DNA of 24,588 nucleotides from a virus (IMGVR_UViG_3300029827_000044:1-24588), one strand, 5' to 3'. Positions 15,423-21,549 are shown, counted from the stretch's first letter. The notes: generated by a model not told the origin, from the letters alone. Numbers and translations: made by a program.

Positions 15423-15705
15423 ATGTTGTTTTGAATGCTATTCAAAAATCAAAGAAAAAAGCAATGAAATTGCCAATCTTTGGACTGAACTTTGTAAGCA
15501 AACAATTCTCCGTGATTCTGATTATCTTGGTCTCAAGAAAGATCATAAGATCGAATGGGAATTAAAACAATTGGAAAAACTTTGTTTTATTTCATCACAT
15601 GAGACTGGAGAAGGAGAGATCATTCGTATTGAGGGGCATATTATCGACGCTGAAGATACTGATGCTTTCTGTATAAATATAGAGAAACATGGTATAGATG
15701 CATAA
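15409..15705 (+). CDS. Second winged-helix-like protein
   Basis: 98 aa from the ATG at 15409 (MLKYKCCFECYSK), overlapping the previous gene by 14 bp; a TTG at 15391 is possible and the ribosome site is weak. The N-terminus has three Cys (KCCFECYSK). WELKQLEKLCFISSHETGEGEIIRIEGHI (about 59-87) parallels the wing region of the 15150 protein (LKALAREGLIEWHEMGEFLHVTI), so the two may be diverged duplicates. Function unknown; DNA binding likely. Confidence 0.55.
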   Translation: MLKYKCCFECYSKIKEKSNEIANLWTELCKQTILRDSDYLGLKKDHKIEWELKQLEKLCFISSHETGEGEIIRIEGHIIDAEDTDAFCINIEKHGIDA

Positions 15706-15955
15706 ATGTAAGACCTGTAAAGAAACTAAACCCAAGGGAGAGTTTTATGTCTGTAATAGTAACGGTAAATCTTACCGAAAGAGCTCATGTAAAATTTGCT
15801 TTAACAGAGCCAAGCACGCCAACGCTAGGAGGCGAAAATTTATCGAACTTACTTCTGAGACTCGCTTCGAAAAACACGAGCGATTCAAAGATAACTCAAA
15901 AGGCTTTTCACATGATGCCAAAGGAGCGTTGCGAGAAGGAGATATCTATGAGTAA
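15698..15955 (+). CDS. Zinc-ribbon protein with basic tail
   Basis: 85 aa starting in an 8-nt overlap with the previous stop (ATGCATAA). C4-x2-C7 and C31-x2-C34 (KCKTCKETKPKGEFY ... SSCKICFNRAKHANARRRK) make a four-Cys ribbon followed by a strongly basic stretch, pointing to nucleic-acid binding. The same fold and length class as the protein at 13117. The C-terminal 35 residues are polar and carry no HNH residues. Confidence 0.65.
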   Translation: MHKCKTCKETKPKGEFYVCNSNGKSYRKSSCKICFNRAKHANARRRKFIELTSETRFEKHERFKDNSKGFSHDAKGALREGDIYE

Positions 15956-15980
15956 AAATATATCTAAATTTTCAACGTAA
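15948..15980 (+). CDS. 10-codon mini-ORF with perfect Shine-Dalgarno
   Basis: AAGGAGatatctATG gives the strongest ribosome site in the operon, yet the ORF (MSKNISKFST) stops after ten codons, 9 nt before the next gene's start codon. The ATG overlaps the previous stop by 8 nt (ATGAGTAA). It may be a translational relay or leader peptide for the SpoVG-like gene. Confidence 0.35.
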   Translation: MSKNISKFST

Positions 15981-15989
15981 AAGGAAAAT

Positions 15990-16310
15990 ATGTCTAAAAA
16001 AATCAAGATAAACAACGTATCCATGAAAAATAAGGGATCATTAATTCTTCAATGTGATGTGGAACTTATACCCTGGGGACTAGAACTTAAAGAAGTCAGA
16101 TATTTCGAAAAGGGACAAAACTACTGGATCGGTATGCCCTGTAGATCATGGAAAGGGGATGATGATCAATGGTGTTTTAAGGAACTCGTAAAATTTACAG
16201 AATCCGAAACGCATGAAAGATTTAAGAAATCAATTTGTGAAGAAATCAGAGAAGCGATTGAAAATGGGATTGATGAAACTCCCCCTATGGATGAAGATCT
16301 TCCCTTTTAA
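15990..16310 (+). CDS. SpoVG-like small conserved phage protein
   Basis: 106 aa, aaaaGGAaaatATG. The pattern KINNVSMKNKGSLILQCDVEL-IPWGLELKEVRYFEKGQNYWIGMPCRSW, then WCFKELVKFTESETHERFKKSICEEI, matches small phage proteins of SpoVG-like beta build ('kgsl.a.f.vel.pwg..l....yfe..g..WigmPsr...g......lv.f......f'). SpoVG binds nucleic acid, so a DNA-binding accessory in replication or recombination is plausible. The acidic tail PPMDEDLPF resembles the acidic ends of single-stranded-DNA-binding proteins, an inference only. Confidence 0.6.
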   Translation: MSKKIKINNVSMKNKGSLILQCDVELIPWGLELKEVRYFEKGQNYWIGMPCRSWKGDDDQWCFKELVKFTESETHERFKKSICEEIREAIENGIDETPPMDEDLPF

Positions 16311-16317
16311 TAAAAAA

Positions 16318-16354
16318 CTCGTTGCCTGTGAAATGGAAAAACGCAGACAACGAG
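16318..16354. other. Stem-loop upstream of the 145-aa gene
   Basis: CTCGTTG.CTG (16318-16328) pairs with CAG.CAACGAG (16344-16354) with one internal mismatch and a 15-nt loop. It follows the SpoVG-like stop and is directly followed by GAGGAG. It could separate expression of the next genes. Confidence 0.4.
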
Positions 16355-16406
16355 CGAGGAGTGTCATGAGAAACACTTTGGTTATTAAATATCACAAGAG
16401 AGACTT

Positions 16407-16844
16407 ATGCAAAAGAAAAAATTGAGAAAAATTCCGAAAGAAAAAGAATTGGATGAGTTATCAAAGTCTGAACTTCCTAAAATTATAAGCGATATTGTCA
16501 CTAAACTTGAATCGGATCTTAAAGACAAGATTAAAAGAGAGGTTCGAACAGCCTTCAAAGATCCTGAATTAATGAGCTGTCTTTTGGAAAATCAATCTAA
16601 TCACATTGTGCAATTCAATCGAAAAACTTTTCAATTTTTTGAGAAGAAGATTGAGAAGATGATACAGAATTTAAACCGAATCACAGAAGTTAACGAGATC
16701 GCAGAGGAGACTTTGAGCAATGTTTTGTTGGCAATTAGGCAAAATGAATATCTCCAAGCATGGTATCCAGAGCAACACGGATATCCTGCTATGAAAGTGA
16801 AAGGACAACACCCGATGAAGCATAAAAAAAAGGCTAAACTATGA
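16407..16844 (+). CDS. Hypothetical helical protein before RusA
   Basis: 145 aa, aAGAGAGacttATG. Very basic at both ends (MQKKKLRKIPKEKE ... MKHKKKAKL) with a helical charged body (LPKIISDIVTKLESDLKDKIKREVRTAF; FEKKIEKMIQNLNRITEVNEIAEETLSNVLLAIRQ). Likely coiled-coil, possibly DNA-associated. It overlaps rusA by ATGA, so the two are co-translated. No family recognised. Confidence 0.6.
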   Translation: MQKKKLRKIPKEKELDELSKSELPKIISDIVTKLESDLKDKIKREVRTAFKDPELMSCLLENQSNHIVQFNRKTFQFFEKKIEKMIQNLNRITEVNEIAEETLSNVLLAIRQNEYLQAWYPEQHGYPAMKVKGQHPMKHKKKAKL

Positions 16845-17374
16845 AGATCGTAATCCCTGGTAAGCCGATCTCTCAGCAGCGACACCGATTCAGACAGCTA
16901 AAGAATGGTAAAGTATGGGCTTATGATCCGATAGCTAGAGAGAAGGCAATAATAAAAAGATGCATCTCTCAGCAGATAATCAATGACTACCCAGACTTTG
17001 AGCTGATAAAGATGGCTGATATTGGTTTTCTTTTCTATTTACCTATCCCAAAATCCATGCGAAAGAAAGAGAGAGAGTACGCCAATAAGGAGATGTTAAG
17101 GCATAATACCAAGCCTGATGTTGACAACTTAGTTAAGGGGTATCTCGATTGCTTGCCTGGAATTGTAATTGCGGATGATAGAGACATAAGTTTAATCATG
17201 GCTCTCAAACTTTATAGTCAAGAGCCACGAGTAGAGATTTATATTAAGAAGGGCAAAGAGATCCTAGATAAAACTCCGCATGATTCTCACGATTCTTTAA
17301 TATGCGATGAACCGCAGAGTGTGACCAAGGACGTCCATCCCTATTCAACACACCCCTTTCACAGAGATCAATAA
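16841..17374 (+). CDS. rusA: RusA-type Holliday junction resolvase
   Basis: 177 aa. N-terminal IPGKPISQQRHRF is the RusA opening strand, and the catalytic core is complete: KPDVDN with D93 and D95, K99, then GIVIADDRDISLI with D112/D113. The family dimer cuts four-way junctions, resolving recombination and packaging intermediates. RusA is normally about 120 aa; here the last 45 or so residues (after VEIYIKKGKEIL) are an unrelated low-complexity tail that runs antisense to the end of the serine recombinase for 131 bp. The tail may simply be read-through to the next stop. Confidence 0.85.
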   Translation: MKIVIPGKPISQQRHRFRQLKNGKVWAYDPIAREKAIIKRCISQQIINDYPDFELIKMADIGFLFYLPIPKSMRKKEREYANKEMLRHNTKPDVDNLVKGYLDCLPGIVIADDRDISLIMALKLYSQEPRVEIYIKKGKEILDKTPHDSHDSLICDEPQSVTKDVHPYSTHPFHRDQ

Positions 17375-17996
17375 CAACCTCTCTGTATGTCATTCCTTCG
17401 TCAAGGTAGAGTTTAGACATGAGTTCTATGACTGATTGCTCCTGATCGCAAGGAACGATCATTTTAGCCCCATCAAGGCGATAACCATATGGGATGTATC
17501 CTACTCGCTCTCCCCTTCTCTTTTTCGCTTGTAGGGCATTTCTGGTACGCTCACGTATCTTTTCGAGCTCGATACGGTTAAACTCAGTTGCAAGCATTCT
17601 ATAGATTCTAAATGTCGCATCATTTTCAAAGAAATCTGGTTCGGTGGCAGAAATTAAGCTAGCTCCCTTCTTCTCAATAGCTAGAATCATCTTAGCCATT
17701 TCGATATGATCAGCCATAACACGATCTGACTTCCATATAACGAACGTGTCCCCTTTCTTTAGAGCATCAATAGCCTTGTTAAGCCCTATCCATTTGTCTA
17801 TTGGATAATCTCTTGAAATATTATTTACTTCATTAAAGATCTTGAACTCATGTTCTTCTCCATTCTTAGAGATAAACATTTTCATCTCTTCTTCTTGCAT
17901 GTGATGGGAGAGGGGATCTTCCTCGAAGACCCACTGACCGCTTTCATCTTTGACTTTCTTTGGCTTTGACTGCCTGGTAAATAATATTTTAGTCAT
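17244..17996 (-). CDS. Small serine recombinase (resolvase/invertase type)
   Basis: 250 aa; start at 17996 preferred (ATG with GGAG 10 nt upstream) over a GTG at 18005. LFTRQS carries the catalytic Ser10 with Arg8, and KSDRVMADHIEMAKMI (89-104) is the conserved 'lDRl.R' helix. The long helix ATEFNRIELEKIRERTRNAL (136-155) leads into GYIPYGYRLD (166-175), the start of the 'recombinase' DNA-binding domain. DGRPWSHSAVHRILKNR (220-236) is its HTH end. An insert (about 11-45) enlarges the catalytic domain. It lacks the large C-terminal part of phage serine integrases, so it may be a resolvase, an invertase or a minimal integrase. The 3' end overlaps rusA. Confidence 0.85.
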   Translation of the reverse strand: MTKILFTRQSKPKKVKDESGQWVFEEDPLSHHMQEEEMKMFISKNGEEHEFKIFNEVNNISRDYPIDKWIGLNKAIDALKKGDTFVIWKSDRVMADHIEMAKMILAIEKKGASLISATEPDFFENDATFRIYRMLATEFNRIELEKIRERTRNALQAKKRRGERVGYIPYGYRLDGAKMIVPCDQEQSVIELMSKLYLDEGMTYREVVIDLCERGVLNRDGRPWSHSAVHRILKNRENHAEFYLGSLCPS

Positions 17997-18270
17997 TGTC
18001 TTCACTCTCCTTGCAACAATCGCAATGTTGGTTATTAATAATTGTCCTATTATGTATGTCCATAGTATGATAAAGAATATAGTTCATTTGCCCAAATATT
18101 TTATATGGGTCAATCGCATTTTCTTCTGACGCTCTATATAGAGTATCAATGGACGCATGTATGAGGGTTGATACTACAAGATCTGTGTTGTTTCCATCCT
18201 CAAGCATGTCATTGATCACTTCATAAATCTTTTCAACATGATCTGTTAGTGTCTCTTTATCCATTTCCAT
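17989..18270 (-). CDS. Hypothetical protein upstream of serine recombinase
   Basis: 93 aa, taGAGGtataaaaATG, 2 nt after the ParB-like stop. Helical, acidic N-terminal half (LTDHVEKIYEVINDMLEDGN), a middle SIDTLYRASEENAIDPYKIFGQMNYILYH, and a Cys/His cluster near the end (HCDCCKES), perhaps metal binding. Its stop overlaps the recombinase start by 8 nt (ATGACTAA), so the two are coupled. Family not recognised; an accessory to the recombinase is a reasonable guess. Confidence 0.6.
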   Translation of the reverse strand: MEMDKETLTDHVEKIYEVINDMLEDGNNTDLVVSTLIHASIDTLYRASEENAIDPYKIFGQMNYILYHTMDIHNRTIINNQHCDCCKESEDND

Positions 18271-18272
18271 TT

Positions 18273-19058
18273 TTATACCTCTAATTCTATTTTGTTTTGT
18301 GTCCTAATTACTTTTAGTCTTTTATTCTTCATATTGAAGTTGTAAATATCTGCGAATTGATCTATGTATTCTCCCCATGCAGACCGATAAAATATATCAT
18401 ATGGGTAGTTCTCGAATCGCTCATAAAATCTCTCTTCATCTAAGATAGGAGTGAAGAAAAATTTTCTTAATGCATAGTGGAAGGCTTTTTGCTTGTATAT
18501 TTTCAATGGTCGATAATTTCTATCTTTCATCATATCAACTATAACCCAAGCTTTACGCAGGTTCATCTCTCCAATTCCATTCCTTGCGATTTTTAACTTG
18601 CCATCTTTAATTATTTGGCAAATTCTTCCTGAATCATCGGGAAGTATCCACGTGCATAAGACTAGATAGGGAATATCAAATTCTCTTTTAAGATTGCGCA
18701 GATAGATATAATCATCCTTCATCTTGCCAGCCCAAAATTCAATATAATTCTCAATACTCCAGTTCATTTGGTTAGAGTTGAGCAACATCAATTTATCTTC
18801 TGTATAATTTGAGTCCGTCACATAAAATATCGGAATTTTCAAAAATTCAGCTGCTTTTAATCTATGTTGCCCGTCAATTACCTTAAGATCTGGTGTAACT
18901 ACAATGGGATGTAAATGCAAATCGTTTGACCTTTCAATAGATGTTATCAATTTATTAACATGATTCTGATTTATTGGGCGGTTATGTTCAATGGAATTAA
19001 ACATATCATAATCTTTTGAAGCCTTAACTCTTATCTCTCGGCTTTTTGTGTTTTCCAT
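18273..19058 (-). CDS. ParB/Srx-fold (DGQHR) protein
   Basis: 261 aa, ribosome site GAGGaaaaaaATG. RPINQNHVNKLITSIERSN then HPIVVTPDLKVIDGQHRLKAAEFLKIPIFYV (about 27-80) contains the DGQHR signature (62-66) of the ParB/Sulfiredoxin nucleotide-binding fold. The rest, rich in aromatic and basic residues, is not the HTH domain of chromosomal ParB, and no ParA lies nearby. In phages such proteins may act as nucleases, NTP-dependent DNA-binding proteins or regulators. It overlaps the preceding gene by 35 bp. Confidence 0.7.
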   Translation of the reverse strand: MENTKSREIRVKASKDYDMFNSIEHNRPINQNHVNKLITSIERSNDLHLHPIVVTPDLKVIDGQHRLKAAEFLKIPIFYVTDSNYTEDKLMLLNSNQMNWSIENYIEFWAGKMKDDYIYLRNLKREFDIPYLVLCTWILPDDSGRICQIIKDGKLKIARNGIGEMNLRKAWVIVDMMKDRNYRPLKIYKQKAFHYALRKFFFTPILDEERFYERFENYPYDIFYRSAWGEYIDQFADIYNFNMKNKRLKVIRTQNKIELEV

Positions 19059-19335
19059 TTTTTTCCTCGTTGTTATCTGATTTTAGTTGTTTTTCTATAT
19101 CTTTAAGAGTTTCTTCCCATGTCTTAGGTGTCCGCTCTCCTACTGCCCTAACTTGGTCATCCATTGAGATCATCAATTTTGCGCAGTGCCATTTAAGCGT
19201 CTCAGCTAACTCTATTTCGTCGTCTGTTAAGATCCCCGAGCTTATATAGCTTACCTGTTCTTTTGAGAGTATGTCGATGAATAAAGCCAGCTTTCCGAGA
19301 CTGAGCATATAGTCCTCAATTGTTTTATCACTCAT
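19024..19335 (-). CDS. Hypothetical helical protein
   Basis: 103 aa from the ATG at 19335, which overlaps the previous stop by 8 nt (ATGAGTGA), a junction used repeatedly in this genome; an in-frame ATG at 19353 is the alternative. N-terminal hydrophobic helix (YMLSLGKLALFIDILS), a Trp/Cys-containing middle (ETLKWHCAKLMIS) and a very charged tail (KQLKSDNNEEKNGKHKKPRDKS). Family not recognised. Confidence 0.6.
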   Translation of the reverse strand: MSDKTIEDYMLSLGKLALFIDILSKEQVSYISSGILTDDEIELAETLKWHCAKLMISMDDQVRAVGERTPKTWEETLKDIEKQLKSDNNEEKNGKHKKPRDKS

Positions 19336-19543
19336 TAGAAGTCCATTCGCCATTTTCAGATATTTCCTTATCCGAAACCGACTTCCTAACTTCTATGAGA
19401 GAATCGCCTGCCCACTCCTCAAAATCTTCATCGCTAGACTCCATAAAGTCTCTAAGTCTCTCCTCTCCATAAGCCACGGAGCCAGTATTTTTATTTAGGT
19501 ACATAGCGTTAACATTTAGCCATGATGGAATACATTTATTCAT
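19328..19543 (-). CDS. Hypothetical acidic protein
   Basis: 71 aa; start at 19543 (MNKCIPSWLNVNAMY), an 8-nt overlap (ATGAATAA) with the preceding stop. The bases before it, cttaaaccaaaggttacctATG, resemble the repeated leader motif of the right arm but lie inside the upstream gene. Acidic middle (ESSDEDFEEWAGDSLIEV). Family not recognised. Confidence 0.55.
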   Translation of the reverse strand: MNKCIPSWLNVNAMYLNKNTGSVAYGEERLRDFMESSDEDFEEWAGDSLIEVRKSVSDKEISENGEWTSNE

Positions 19544-19745
19544 AGGTAACCTTTGGTTTAAGTATTTTAATTTCAAATCCCATTTTCTCTAAAGATGCAA
19601 GGTCGGGATCTAGTAACACCTTGCGCCTCCCCGCTCCTCCCCGAGTGATATCAAGGAAATGATTTGCCATTTCATTATCGGGGTAATAATAATTCTTTCC
19701 GCATAAGACTTTAAGCTTTAAGACAACTAATTTTTTTTCTTCCAT
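19536..19745 (-). CDS. Hypothetical 69-aa protein
   Basis: Ribosome site GGAGaatattaaaATG. Basic beginning KKLVVLKLKVLCGKNYYYPDNEMANHFLDIT, then RGGAGRRKVLLDPDLASLEKMGFEIKILKPKV. The pattern looks like a small alpha/beta protein. Its start and Shine-Dalgarno are overlapped by the end of a 24-aa upstream ORF. Family not recognised. Confidence 0.6.
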   Translation of the reverse strand: MEEKKLVVLKLKVLCGKNYYYPDNEMANHFLDITRGGAGRRKVLLDPDLASLEKMGFEIKILKPKVTYE

Positions 19746-19801
19746 TTTAATATTCTCCGTTGTATTTTAGGGATGATTGCAAGGGGTTTATCCTTCCTCA
19801 T
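19727..19801 (-). CDS. 24-aa basic upstream ORF
   Basis: MRKDKPLAIIPKIQRRILKWKKKN follows a copy of the repeated leader, with AAAGGA 9 nt before its ATG. It runs across the Shine-Dalgarno and start of the 69-aa gene, ending within it. It may be a small basic protein or a translational regulator of the 69-aa gene. Confidence 0.4.
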   Translation of the reverse strand: MRKDKPLAIIPKIQRRILKWKKKN

Positions 19802-19847
19802 TGTTTTCATTCCTTTTGGTTAAGGTGAGGGGCTAGTAATAGCCCCT
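19799..19847 (-). promoter_or_regulatory. Leader element 1 (stem-loop plus TTAACC motif)
   Basis: AGGGGCTA/TAGCCCCT forms an 8-bp stem with a 4-nt loop (19828-19847), then 3 nt and CTTAACCAAAAGGA leads to the 24-aa ORF. On the plus strand the same stem has a GTAA loop and a run of six T, so it could also terminate rightward transcription. Confidence 0.6.
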
Positions 19848-19908
19848 TTTTTCATGCGCTACCTACAAGAAAGCATATAGTATAGAATATTTGCGATCAT
19901 CCTGCAAG

Positions 19909-20379
19909 CTAATACCTCGACCATCTTTCAGCAGTGAGCCATTTGATTTTCATCTCAGTATCACACAAAGCGGACAGATCGCCGAAAAACTTTGCCATCG
20001 CTTCAAAGTCTATCTTGTCGGACACCCATTCTTTATGCCTCTTGAGATTTTCCTCAAGATCATCAATCAAAATTTGAGGCGTTATATTATCTTGATAAAA
20101 GTGAAAATTTAGCTCTTCCCATCCTTTATTACTCCACAGAAACCTTAATCTATTAGTAGTAGAATATTCTTTATCAATAAACATTCTGACATGTTTACCA
20201 TCTCCGACTTTACAATCAAACTTATCAGTAATTCTTTTGTTTACCGTTTTATAATGCAAGTGCTCTTTCAATAATTTAATAGCACATTCCATTATGTGGA
20301 TTCTATGTGAATAAAGTTCTTTGCGCTCTATTTCATCTTTCTTTTGCTGGTCGATATAATTTTGCATTGATTTAAGCAT
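19909..20379 (-). CDS. Hypothetical 156-aa protein
   Basis: Start at 20379 chosen: GGGGGG lies 5 nt upstream and the ATG overlaps the previous stop by 8 nt (ATGCTTAA); an ATG at 20400 lies inside the 57-aa gene. Helical N-terminus (MQNYIDQQKKDEIERKELYSHRIHIMECAIKLLKEHL), basic middle, a Trp-containing SNKGWEELNFHFYQDN stretch and an acidic helical end ending in KWLTAERWSRY. Family not recognised; cytosolic by composition. Confidence 0.65.
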   Translation of the reverse strand: MLKSMQNYIDQQKKDEIERKELYSHRIHIMECAIKLLKEHLHYKTVNKRITDKFDCKVGDGKHVRMFIDKEYSTTNRLRFLWSNKGWEELNFHFYQDNITPQILIDDLEENLKRHKEWVSDKIDFEAMAKFFGDLSALCDTEMKIKWLTAERWSRY

Positions 20380-20545
20380 CGAATCCCCCCATTTTAACAT
20401 CTAAAATATTCTCTTTAGTGATAAACATTATTCCAAATTCTTCGTTTGCCTCTATCCATCCTTCGGCATCTCCGTAAGAATATTCCTGACTTACTAAAAT
20501 TATTTCAGTTAGTTTTGAAGGGATTACTTGATAAATATTATACAT
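20372..20545 (-). CDS. 57-aa hypothetical protein
   Basis: Excellent ribosome site AAGGAGaatgaaATG and an 8-nt overlap with the next gene. The sequence (MYNIYQVIPSKLTEIILVSQEY ... YGDAEGWIEANEEFGIMFITKENI) has the strand-strand-helix-strand layout of small phage proteins that include a 'y.da..wie...e' helix. First gene after the near-consensus promoter at 20595-20623. Function unknown. Confidence 0.7.
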   Translation of the reverse strand: MYNIYQVIPSKLTEIILVSQEYSYGDAEGWIEANEEFGIMFITKENILDVKMGGFDA

Positions 20546-20565
20546 TTCATTCTCCTTGTGTTCAT
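20524..20565 (-). CDS. 13-codon upstream ORF
   Basis: The ATG that follows leader element 2 opens MNTRRMKCIIFIK and stops after 13 codons. It covers the Shine-Dalgarno and first codons of the 57-aa gene in another frame. Possible leader peptide or start-site competitor; too short to be sure. Confidence 0.25.
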   Translation of the reverse strand: MNTRRMKCIIFIK

Positions 20566-20600
20566 GTTACCTATTTTGGTTAAAGTATACGTATACTATA
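20566..20600 (-). promoter_or_regulatory. Leader element 2 with perfect 14-bp palindrome
   Basis: AGTATACGTATACT (20584-20597) is a perfect palindrome lying at the expected transcription start and overlapping the -10. CTTTAACC follows it at once, then AAAATAGG. It may be an operator for a dimeric repressor, a 5' RNA hairpin, or both. Confidence 0.6.
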
Positions 20601-20623
20601 ACACGCCTTCTAGTAAGTGTCAA
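20595..20623 (-). promoter_or_regulatory. Near-consensus sigma70 promoter
   Basis: Minus-strand TTGACA (20618-20623), exactly 17 bp, then TATAGT (20595-20600). Best promoter in the window; it should drive the 57-aa gene and the genes to its left. Confidence 0.8.
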
Positions 20624-20649
20624 GCGTAAACATAAAAAAAAGAAAAGAG

Positions 20650-20678
20650 TTGATAAAAAATGTCTGTACCGATAGAAA
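20650..20678 (+). promoter_or_regulatory. Promoter for the small-terminase-like gene
   Basis: TTGATA (20650-20655), 17 bp, TAGAAA (20673-20678), 34 bp before the ATG at 20713, divergent from the leftward promoter. Confidence 0.5.
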
Positions 20679-20712
20679 AAGGTTAACAGAGCATAAAGGA
20701 ATTATTTTAATT

Positions 20713-21120
20713 ATGGCAGGATACCCAAAAAATAGAGCCGAAAAAGCGACGAACCCTTTGCCAGGCGTGCCCATTGATAGAGAAAAGCTCAAGAAAGAGA
20801 TTATCAAGCAGAATGGGAATTTGACTCGAGTTGCAATGGCCTTCAAGTGCGCTAGGAATTCAATTCGGCGCATTGTGTCCACAGACCCCGAGATTAAAGA
20901 GGTTCTTGAAGAAGCGAGAGAGCGTATAGTTGATGAGGTAGAAGACGCTTTCACAAAAAGAGCTATCGCAGGGGATACAACGGCTAGTATTTTCTTTTTG
21001 AAAACTCGTGGGCGTGAGAGGGGATATGATCAGGACTTTAGAGCAGACCTGGAAGCGGTTACAAGAGCAGCTATGAGCTTTGCCCTTAACAAGTCTCGTA
21101 ACCCTGCTGAAACGGATTAA
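20713..21120 (+). CDS. HTH protein resembling phage terminase small subunit
   Basis: 135 aa from the ATG at 20713 (AAAGGA 12 nt upstream); the frame is open farther up but only from weak starts. REKLKKEIIKQNGNLTRVAMAFKCARNSIRRIVST (about 23-57) is a helix-turn-helix of the 'G....aA..lg.sr.ti...i' type. It is followed by EEARERIVDEVEDAFTKRAIAGDTTASIFFLKTRGRERGYDQD, the 'A...gd..a..ffLKt.g.ergy' pattern found in small terminase-like proteins and related phage HTH proteins. Only plus-strand gene between 17374 and the right end, with its own promoter. No large terminase follows, so a separate regulatory role is possible. Confidence 0.6.
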   Translation: MAGYPKNRAEKATNPLPGVPIDREKLKKEIIKQNGNLTRVAMAFKCARNSIRRIVSTDPEIKEVLEEARERIVDEVEDAFTKRAIAGDTTASIFFLKTRGRERGYDQDFRADLEAVTRAAMSFALNKSRNPAETD

Positions 21121-21123
21121 GGG

Positions 21124-21549
21124 TTATAAAGGTATCTCCCCCTCATGGTATTGACCTACCCAAAACTCTATTTGACTCCAATTAATACCCATTTCAGCGT
21201 CAAAGCCACTTTCAACCTTCTGTAAAATGTGTCTAGCTTCTTGATCAGTAAGCTTAACCCAGTCATTTTCATCGGGGCATGAACTAAAATATTCAATATG
21301 ATCATCATTAACTTTATGAACATCATCAATTGACCAAATATTATTAATTTCATCTCCGTTCGCCACTCTAAAGCTCTCTAGTGGGGGCAATGAGTCAATC
21401 TCATCTTGTAAGCCTTTTAATACCTCAAGTAATTTTTCATAAGATATTAAGCTACCATAAAAATCAATATTCTCTTTGTAGTAATATATTTTATCGGCTA
21501 TAACATTTATCACTTTGCTCTTATAAATTACTTCATTTTCCTCAATCAT
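21124..21549 (-). CDS. Hypothetical 141-aa acidic protein
   Basis: Start coupled by ATGA to the preceding stop; GAGG is 7 nt upstream. Helical N-terminal half (KSKVINVIADKIYYYKENIDFY...LLEVLKGLQDEIDSLPPLESF), then an acidic region with NNIWSIDDVHKV, FSSCPDENDWVKLTDQEARHILQKVE and a Trp-rich end INWSQIEFWVGQYHEGEIPL. The stop lies 4 bp from the end of the convergent small-terminase-like gene. Family not recognised. Confidence 0.65.
   Translation of the reverse strand: MIEENEVIYKSKVINVIADKIYYYKENIDFYGSLISYEKLLEVLKGLQDEIDSLPPLESFRVANGDEINNIWSIDDVHKVNDDHIEYFSSCPDENDWVKLTDQEARHILQKVESGFDAEMGINWSQIEFWVGQYHEGEIPL

Noticed and set aside
15747-15947. Longer version of the 10-codon ORF, starting at 15747
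   Set aside because: The upstream part is an out-of-frame shadow of the zinc-ribbon gene; only the last ten codons have a ribosome site.
16333-16425. 30-aa basic ORF between the SpoVG-like and 145-aa genes
   Set aside because: No proper ribosome site for the first ATG, and the internal one has too short a spacing; it overlaps the next gene's start. Only the stem-loop is kept.
19828-19852. Classical rightward terminator
   Set aside because: The stem plus T-run fits a plus-strand terminator, but no plus-strand gene lies upstream for over 2 kb; it is described as part of leader element 1, with the possibility noted.
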